Notes under the pieces: model-generated
The model's input: only the letters and a program-made list of their open reading frames with translations
The model's database searches: none
What the model was told of the DNA's origin: nothing
Shown: one piece after another, positions 58,946 through 64,000 of the stretch
How the letters are laid out: every line of letters begins with the position of its first letter
Numbering within the stretch: the first letter of the stretch is position 1
Assembly (NCBI RefSeq): GCF_038452265.1
Contig: NZ_CP151842.1
Span: forward strand, 3,038,001 to 3,102,000
Length of the DNA stretch: 64,000 nt
Reading direction: 5' to 3'
DNA from: Vibrio diazotrophicus
GTDB taxonomy: Bacteria; Pseudomonadota; Gammaproteobacteria; Enterobacterales; Vibrionaceae
Position numbers and translations under genes: made by a program

Positions 58946-60097
58946 TCAAGGTAATAATAAGACAAATTTTTTCATCAATCTATAGTTACTATTGATCGCA
59001 CTTCTTGTTAGCCCTAACCTTGGTAAAGAGTTTTTGAGTTCATAATCAAGTGTCCTTAATATCTCATTAGGCATGTCGTCATTTACTACAAATGAAGAAC
59101 TTAGATTTAGCTTGTTTAAAATCTTACTATAAAGGCTTGTTTTAACCAGCTCGAATCCATTGACAATAATACCACCAAATACATCCTTAAGTGCTTTTCC
59201 TCTACCATCCTCTGTAATTAATACTGATAACTTAGAAACACTCGTCATAAATATGTGGGCATGAACTCGATACCCAATATGAATATCACAATCAGAGTAA
59301 TGACCTATTAAATTTTCGGCCGATCCTGCTATGTCTTTATAAGATATATCATTATCCTTTAGCCAATTAATGAATGCTAAGTGCCCAGACAAATGCCTTT
59401 TAGTTGCATTATGTGTTTCTAGAAAACTGGCCTCTGTTGAATGATGGAATATTACTTCGAATTTTTTTGATTTTCGGAAATATTCTTTTAGCTTCAAAAT
59501 TGTTTCTTTCATTTGTAGATCCATCTTTTTAGAAGTTAAAAAAGATACACCAAGAGAAAAAGAAACATTGTTAATTTTTTCTGGAAGAACTACTGGTTCT
59601 GTAAAACTCTCCTCAACATAACTAGCAGGGCAGCCTGTCATAATTACATTATGATATCCGTAACTACTCAACACATTCAGAGTATGATAATCCCTAACGC
59701 TGCTAGTTAATCCATCGTCAGCTATTCTATCCAGCAAAGATAGTGTATGTTCAGATAATGGGTAGTTTTTAGTGTCATTCCAGTTACCCGATAGAGATTT
59801 CCATCCAACTCCCATCAGGGAAATTTTTGTTGTGATTTTAGATAAGTCATCAACTAAAGGATAAATTTCTGGATACATATTTTTTTGTAATGCAGGTCCC
59901 CCCATCAATAATAATGCTTCAGCCCCATTAACTAATTCTAGAGTAGCTTCATCAAATGGCTTCCAGCCATCGAGATCAATAATGTCTCGATCTGGTCTAA
60001 GTTTACCCAAAAGAGCTTTCGCTCTATACTTTATAAGAAAATCACCAGCGTTATTTTTAGAACCAGTCAATATTACGTAGTATGCTTTTTTTTTCAT
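58946..60097 (-). CDS. polysaccharide pyruvyl transferase-like protein
   Basis: This 383-aa GT-B-like protein has the N-terminal ILTGSKNNAGDFLIKYRA (the NxGD motif), LLLMGGPALQKN, SLMGVGWKS, and the C-terminal IGYRVHAHIFM, all seen in CsaB/WcaK-type pyruvyl transferases that add a ketal pyruvate to sugars from phosphoenolpyruvate. Some family members act on other groups. A run of nine A residues follows directly after the start ATG (complement of 60086-60094), which could slip. It lies 70 nt downstream of the nonulosonate synthase gene. Confidence 0.75.
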   Translation of the reverse strand: MKKKAYYVILTGSKNNAGDFLIKYRAKALLGKLRPDRDIIDLDGWKPFDEATLELVNGAEALLLMGGPALQKNMYPEIYPLVDDLSKITTKISLMGVGWKSLSGNWNDTKNYPLSEHTLSLLDRIADDGLTSSVRDYHTLNVLSSYGYHNVIMTGCPASYVEESFTEPVVLPEKINNVSFSLGVSFLTSKKMDLQMKETILKLKEYFRKSKKFEVIFHHSTEASFLETHNATKRHLSGHLAFINWLKDNDISYKDIAGSAENLIGHYSDCDIHIGYRVHAHIFMTSVSKLSVLITEDGRGKALKDVFGGIIVNGFELVKTSLYSKILNKLNLSSSFVVNDDMPNEILRTLDYELKNSLPRLGLTRSAINSNYRLMKKFVLLLP

Positions 60098-60167
60098 CTT
60101 AAGTTAACCTAAAAACCAGCAAGTACTTTGCTGGTTTCGTAGTTTGAATTCTAATATCTATCATTAA

Positions 60168-61205
60168 CTAAACCATATCCCAAGTAAGAACAGTATCTTC
60201 CTGCAAGTCTTGTTTTACGGCTCTTCCTACAACTATCCCAATATCGTCAGGACTAATACCTGTTCCTGGTCTTTTGGTCACCAAATGTTGAGTAGTAATT
60301 TTCTCGCCTTTTTTTAAATCGCTAGCTAAAACAAGAGATCTGCGAGCTTCTCGTCTAGGAACCATTTCGCACGGCAGTACGGACTTAATTTCGGCACCAT
60401 ATACCTGTCTTATAAGTTCAAAATTTTCACTTGCCCGCTTAAGATCATTACAATCCATAGAATGATAATGATCGTTGCCAGGCAGTGATTTGTCCAAAGT
60501 AAAATGCTTTTCAATTACCGTAGCGCCAAGCATATAAGAAGCAGTCAATATTGCCATAGATGGATCAGGTAGAGTATGATCACTATATCCAATTTTTAAT
60601 TCCGGGAAGATGGCTTTTAAATGTTTAATCATTCCCAAGTTTGCATCTATATTTTTAGTCGGGTAAGAAAGAACACAGTGCATAACACATAGCTCCGTAC
60701 AACCTGCTTCTAATATTACCCTCACTGCTTTTTCAATTTCTGATATGTAAGCAGCCCCCGTTGATAGATAAATTGGCTTGCCTTTTTCAGCGATATACTT
60801 GATAAAAGGTGTATTTGATAAGTCAGATGAAGATATCTTATAGATATCAATCATATCATTAAGATAATCGGCTGATGCATAGTCAAATGGAGTCGACATG
60901 AAGTCTATCCCAATCTCACGACTGTAATCGCATAACTCTTGGTAATCTTCTTTGTTAAAGCTGTCATGCTTTTTAAACAAGCCATGTTGAGTTGGAGTTG
61001 ACTCTTTCGATAAATCCCAGTAAGCAGGAGAGTTCTTTGATACAATCGTATCAGCTTTATAAGACTGGAATTTAACAGCATCTGCACCATTTGCTTTTGC
61101 TTCCTTTACATAAAGCTTTGCAGCTTCCATCGGAGTGATATTTAATGATTTCGCAGTATCAAAAAAGTTAACACCAATTTCAGCAATAAGATAAGGTTTA
61201 TCCAT
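60168..61205 (-). CDS. nonulosonic acid synthase (NeuB/PseI/LegI family)
   Basis: This 345-aa enzyme condenses phosphoenolpyruvate with a six-carbon N-acylated sugar to make a nine-carbon sialic-acid-like sugar. The TIM barrel shows YLIAEIGVNFFD, AVKFQSYKADTIVS, STPFDYASADYL, YKISSSDL, STGAA, GYSDHT and EKHFTLDKSLPGNDHYHS; the C-terminal antifreeze-like SAF domain (about 285-345) includes RSLVLASDLKKGE. Whether the product is neuraminic, legionaminic or pseudaminic acid is not settled, but the PseG-like fusion next to it favours a di-N-acetyl, 6-deoxy-type product. Spacing to that gene is 8 nt. Confidence 0.88.
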   Translation of the reverse strand: MDKPYLIAEIGVNFFDTAKSLNITPMEAAKLYVKEAKANGADAVKFQSYKADTIVSKNSPAYWDLSKESTPTQHGLFKKHDSFNKEDYQELCDYSREIGIDFMSTPFDYASADYLNDMIDIYKISSSDLSNTPFIKYIAEKGKPIYLSTGAAYISEIEKAVRVILEAGCTELCVMHCVLSYPTKNIDANLGMIKHLKAIFPELKIGYSDHTLPDPSMAILTASYMLGATVIEKHFTLDKSLPGNDHYHSMDCNDLKRASENFELIRQVYGAEIKSVLPCEMVPRREARRSLVLASDLKKGEKITTQHLVTKRPGTGISPDDIGIVVGRAVKQDLQEDTVLTWDMV

Positions 61206-61213
61206 GCTATCCT

Positions 61214-62824
61214 CTATAAACTGTTAATTAATCCAAGAACACGCTTTCTTCCATTTCGAAGATCATGTTCTAATAGTTTTTCTTGAATTTCCTGCCTATC
61301 ACTTTTTCCAAGCGATAAATATAAATCTAAATTAGCTTTTATAACGCTATCATTCGGGTTTAGCCCCAAATAATTAAAACCATTTTCTTGACTTACAAAG
61401 CCATGCTTCTCTTCTCTGGAATTTTGAGCCATTGCTATTGTTGGCACACCTAATAGTGCCAACTCATATCCTGTTCTCCCCCTAGAAGTAATAGCAATAT
61501 CACATTTCGACATTAGCTGAGGCATATTACGAACATCATAGAGCACATCAATATTTTTATAGGAATTATACTTTAGGAGGGATTCAACGTTTTCCTTAGC
61601 TCGACCTATAACTACAGTAAAATTGTAATTCTTATATTCTGAACTATTTATTATATCCAAGATTCTATCAGTATAATTTTGAGGATCTGCACCACCAAAT
61701 GAAATAAACACTCTCTGTACGTTATTATGTATTTCAATTGGTTCATAGAACAGAAACGTTTTACCACAAATATAGAAATCTTCACCAGCTTTCATTTGAG
61801 GCACTGTAGGGTTTTGATATAATGCGTTAATAACCAAGTCAGCCTTTAATACTCCTTCGCCATCATCTTCAAAGTTGATAATTTTTTTTGCAGGGTTACA
61901 CGACTTTAGCGCAATCATATAATCAATGGTTGTATTCAAAATATCATTTATAAAAAAATCATACTTCTTGCTCGACAATATCTGAAACAACTCTCCAATA
62001 CCATTTACACCGACAAAGTTATGTGTACTTTCGCCAAAAATCTCTCTTGTTGTTTGGTTGGTATCATAATAAATATCTGGACTAACACAGAACTCATCAG
62101 CAAGCTCAAGGCACCTGTAAACATGTCCAAGACCACGCTTTGTGTTTCCATTTACATAAAATGCCACCTTCTGGTTTGATAGAACGTGTTCAGCAACCTT
62201 GAAGTCAGAATAGGTATCTATATCAATAGATTCATCTTCACTTACTTCGAAGACTTCGATATTTTGACCCAGTCTTGACGAAGGCCTAACGAAAGTCCTT
62301 TTTGTGATTAAAAAAGCCCCCGTCTCTATGTAATACGGTGGCAAATATTGTCTATTAAGACGCTTCTCATAATCAGGGTATTTACCGCCAGAATCATTTT
62401 GACGCCATGCTAGATGTGGCTTATTGACACAAGATATTAGAGTATCGAGTCCTTTATCTTTAAAGTTCCTCAAAGCTGACTCTAGAGTTAGTTTCCGTAA
62501 AGTCGGTGATGTTGGCTGCATTGTCACTACAATATCAGTTTCATCCGTATAATGCTTAGTAGCCGCGTCATAGATAACGCCATCTAGAGTTACCTCATCG
62601 CCACATAGTTGATCATCACGCCAATGAACCTTCGCGCCCATTTGCTGTGCAATTATCTCCACCTCTTTAGAGTTGGTAGAAACAATAACTTCATCAATCA
62701 ACTCACAATCTATTGCATTTCTAATAGCATAATAAATTAGCGGCTTTTCATTAAGAAGACGAATGTTCTTGTTTGGTATCCCTTTTGACCCAGCTCTAGC
62801 TGGAATTATAGCTATTGTTTTCAT
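61214..62824 (-). CDS. fused CMP-nonulosonate cytidylyltransferase and PseG-like hydrolase
   Basis: This 536-aa two-domain protein has an N-terminal NeuA/PseF-type cytidylyltransferase (about 1-228) with IIPARAGSKGIPNKNIR, QPTSPTLR and DIDTYSDF, and a C-terminal PseG-type UDP-sugar hydrolase fold (about 232-536) with FYVNGNTKRGLGHVYRC, ISFGGADPQNYT and ITSRGRTGYELALLG. The second domain would release UDP from the sugar before NeuB acts; the first activates the final acid with CTP. A single polypeptide thus brackets the NeuB step. It stands 8 nt from the synthase gene and from the upstream membrane gene. Confidence 0.88.
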   Translation of the reverse strand: MKTIAIIPARAGSKGIPNKNIRLLNEKPLIYYAIRNAIDCELIDEVIVSTNSKEVEIIAQQMGAKVHWRDDQLCGDEVTLDGVIYDAATKHYTDETDIVVTMQPTSPTLRKLTLESALRNFKDKGLDTLISCVNKPHLAWRQNDSGGKYPDYEKRLNRQYLPPYYIETGAFLITKRTFVRPSSRLGQNIEVFEVSEDESIDIDTYSDFKVAEHVLSNQKVAFYVNGNTKRGLGHVYRCLELADEFCVSPDIYYDTNQTTREIFGESTHNFVGVNGIGELFQILSSKKYDFFINDILNTTIDYMIALKSCNPAKKIINFEDDGEGVLKADLVINALYQNPTVPQMKAGEDFYICGKTFLFYEPIEIHNNVQRVFISFGGADPQNYTDRILDIINSSEYKNYNFTVVIGRAKENVESLLKYNSYKNIDVLYDVRNMPQLMSKCDIAITSRGRTGYELALLGVPTIAMAQNSREEKHGFVSQENGFNYLGLNPNDSVIKANLDLYLSLGKSDRQEIQEKLLEHDLRNGRKRVLGLINSL

Positions 62825-62832
62825 TGGCTTTA

Positions 62833-64000
62833 CTATTGCGCTATAGAGTAGATATAGAGCTTATTGTATGGTTCCCAAGGGACATTTGCAATCTTAGCCA
62901 AGCCAAGCTCTGAGGTGTTGATGATTCGACAAACACTAAATATGTACTCTACTTTAAGAGAAATTAACGCTTCTTTATCTACTCTTAGCTCCACAGGTTC
63001 ACAACTAAAAGGCGTATTAGTCTTTCTGTAATTATCCGAATCTTCAAATACATACATCCTTCCACCCCAATGGTCAAAGTATTGACGATGACTCTCATTT
63101 ACTTCGAGTTGAGGGGCTATAATTTTCCTAAACTGATGTTTGTAATTTAGTGGTGCATAGGTGAAATAGCCATCTAACGTATTAATATTGTTGAAAGTTA
63201 AAATGCCTGGATGAAAACCCACAGCTATTGCTAGTTCATCTGTATATCCCAAGTCAGACTTCAATTGTTCAAAGACATTCAAACCGTAGAATTCACTATA
63301 CTTTACGTATTCAGAGTTAAGCGTGTTACGTAAAAAATCATTGTAGGTGGAAGGAGTAAACAAACTAAAAACTAGTAAACACACCACTATAAATGAAGAT
63401 TTAACACTATCAATATTCTTTAATGAAAAAGAGAGGACAAACAATAGTCCAACCCCATACATCAATATAAACCTAGACCAGTTAACCATATTAAGTAGCG
63501 GAAACGATTCTGTAGCAGAATAAAACCACTCAGTTTTAGCAATAGATGAGATAATCAATACGAGAAAGATATAACCCAATGAAAAAATAATTGGAGCAAT
63601 ATAAAATTTAATTTCCCCATAATCTTTTAATTTAAAAAAGTTAATAATAAAACTAACGAAGATAGCAAAGTAAAAATAAACAGGATATGTTTCCCAATGA
63701 TAGTGCCCTTGTAATATGTTTATCTTTAGACTCGAGAATAGCTCTTTAGGTGTGCGTACAAACTCGCTTCTAATAGATTCATAATCAGAAAAAATTTGTA
63801 GCATAAATATTCTATATTCAAAGAAAAAATAAGAAATCGTGATAAAAAATAAGACTATAAATAGCTTTTTCGCCTTTTCAATATCATAGAAAGATAGGAC
63901 TATCAGAACTATATAGAGTGATGCAAGAACATACACCCCATGTAAGAAAAGTAGCAGTATAGAAGGGGTTATTAAGAAAAAAATCCAACAAAAAACTTTC
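62833..64000 (-). CDS. membrane protein, start beyond the window (partial)
   Basis: The frame stays open to the window end (residues KVFCWIFFLITPSILLLFLHG before a GTG at 63936), so the gene continues past 64000. The visible part of about 389 aa has 7-8 membrane segments, then a soluble C-terminal domain (DELAIAVGFHPGILTFNN, DGYFTYAPLNYKHQFRKI, QYFDHWGGRMYVF). The layout of a multi-pass region plus extracytoplasmic domain recalls YfhO/DUF6044-type proteins in polysaccharide loci. It could modify the polymer or act as a polymerase; the sequence does not decide. It lies 8 nt upstream of the fused gene. Confidence 0.65.
   Translation of the reverse strand, partial: KVFCWIFFLITPSILLLFLHGVYVLASLYIVLIVLSFYDIEKAKKLFIVLFFITISYFFFEYRIFMLQIFSDYESIRSEFVRTPKELFSSLKINILQGHYHWETYPVYFYFAIFVSFIINFFKLKDYGEIKFYIAPIIFSLGYIFLVLIISSIAKTEWFYSATESFPLLNMVNWSRFILMYGVGLLFVLSFSLKNIDSVKSSFIVVCLLVFSLFTPSTYNDFLRNTLNSEYVKYSEFYGLNVFEQLKSDLGYTDELAIAVGFHPGILTFNNINTLDGYFTYAPLNYKHQFRKIIAPQLEVNESHRQYFDHWGGRMYVFEDSDNYRKTNTPFSCEPVELRVDKEALISLKVEYIFSVCRIINTSELGLAKIANVPWEPYNKLYIYSIAQ

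Overview
The window reads as Vibrionaceae chromosomal DNA, most likely the large chromosome of a Vibrio. The 16S and 23S sequences are of that type, and the order rho, trxA, rhlB, gppA, crbS, acs, aroQ, accB, accC, prmA, dusB, fis, purH, purD, hupA, ending at the beta-CASP nuclease gene rjg, is as I remember it from Vibrio cholerae and its relatives. No species is named because the sequence alone does not fix one.

Layout: 1-5030 is an rRNA operon on the minus strand (16S, tRNA-Glu(TTC), 23S cut by the window start) with a clear P1 promoter and two boxA antitermination sites. 5.1-40.3 kb is conserved housekeeping DNA: ubiD-ferredoxin-fre; rho; trxA; rhlB-gppA; the symporter/histidine kinase CrbS; an MFS carrier; a CBS/nucleotidyltransferase protein with a DnaQ-like exonuclease; acs; an outer-membrane-like protein; aroQ-accB-accC; prmA; dusB-fis; a chemoreceptor; purH-purD; hupA with yjaH and yjaG; a CNNM protein; a 2-hydroxyacid dehydrogenase and a uracil-DNA-glycosylase-like protein. 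CrbS and acs, the sensor and main target of the Vibrio acetate switch, lie 5 kb apart.

40.3-43.8 kb is a mobile-element junction. An IS630-type element sits in the last codons of the glycosylase gene, an IS3-like element sits inside the IS630 transposase, and next to them is a DUF559 endonuclease-like gene bracketed by C/T-rich palindromes. 43.8-64 kb starts with rjg and continues with ugd and a minus-strand, visibly AT-rich surface-polysaccharide locus. It encodes a WbpM-type dehydratase, an initiating sugar-phosphate transferase, an epimerase, a PssD/PssE-type split glycosyltransferase, GT4 and GT2 enzymes, a GT-B-like protein, a Wzx flippase, an asparagine-synthase-like protein, a pyruvyltransferase-like protein, a nonulosonate synthase, a fused CMP-nonulosonate synthetase/PseG-like protein and a membrane protein running off the window end. 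In Vibrio, O-antigen or capsule loci often occupy the gmhD-rjg interval; this looks like its rjg end. The cluster probably builds a capsule or O antigen containing a sialic-acid-like sugar.

The strongest new observations: (1) the IS630 element, a 265-bp structured MITE at 17.5 kb and a repeat end that supplies the ribosome binding site of the gene at 19387 share the same terminal pattern in the same register (TATACC at positions 1-6, AAG at 18-20), so the small repeats may be moved by the IS630-type transposase; (2) removing the IS630 element and one TA restores a longer glycosylase C-terminus; (3) the DUF559 gene and three related hairpin-tail repeats look like a small repeat/nuclease unit; (4) UbiD carries an internal duplication.
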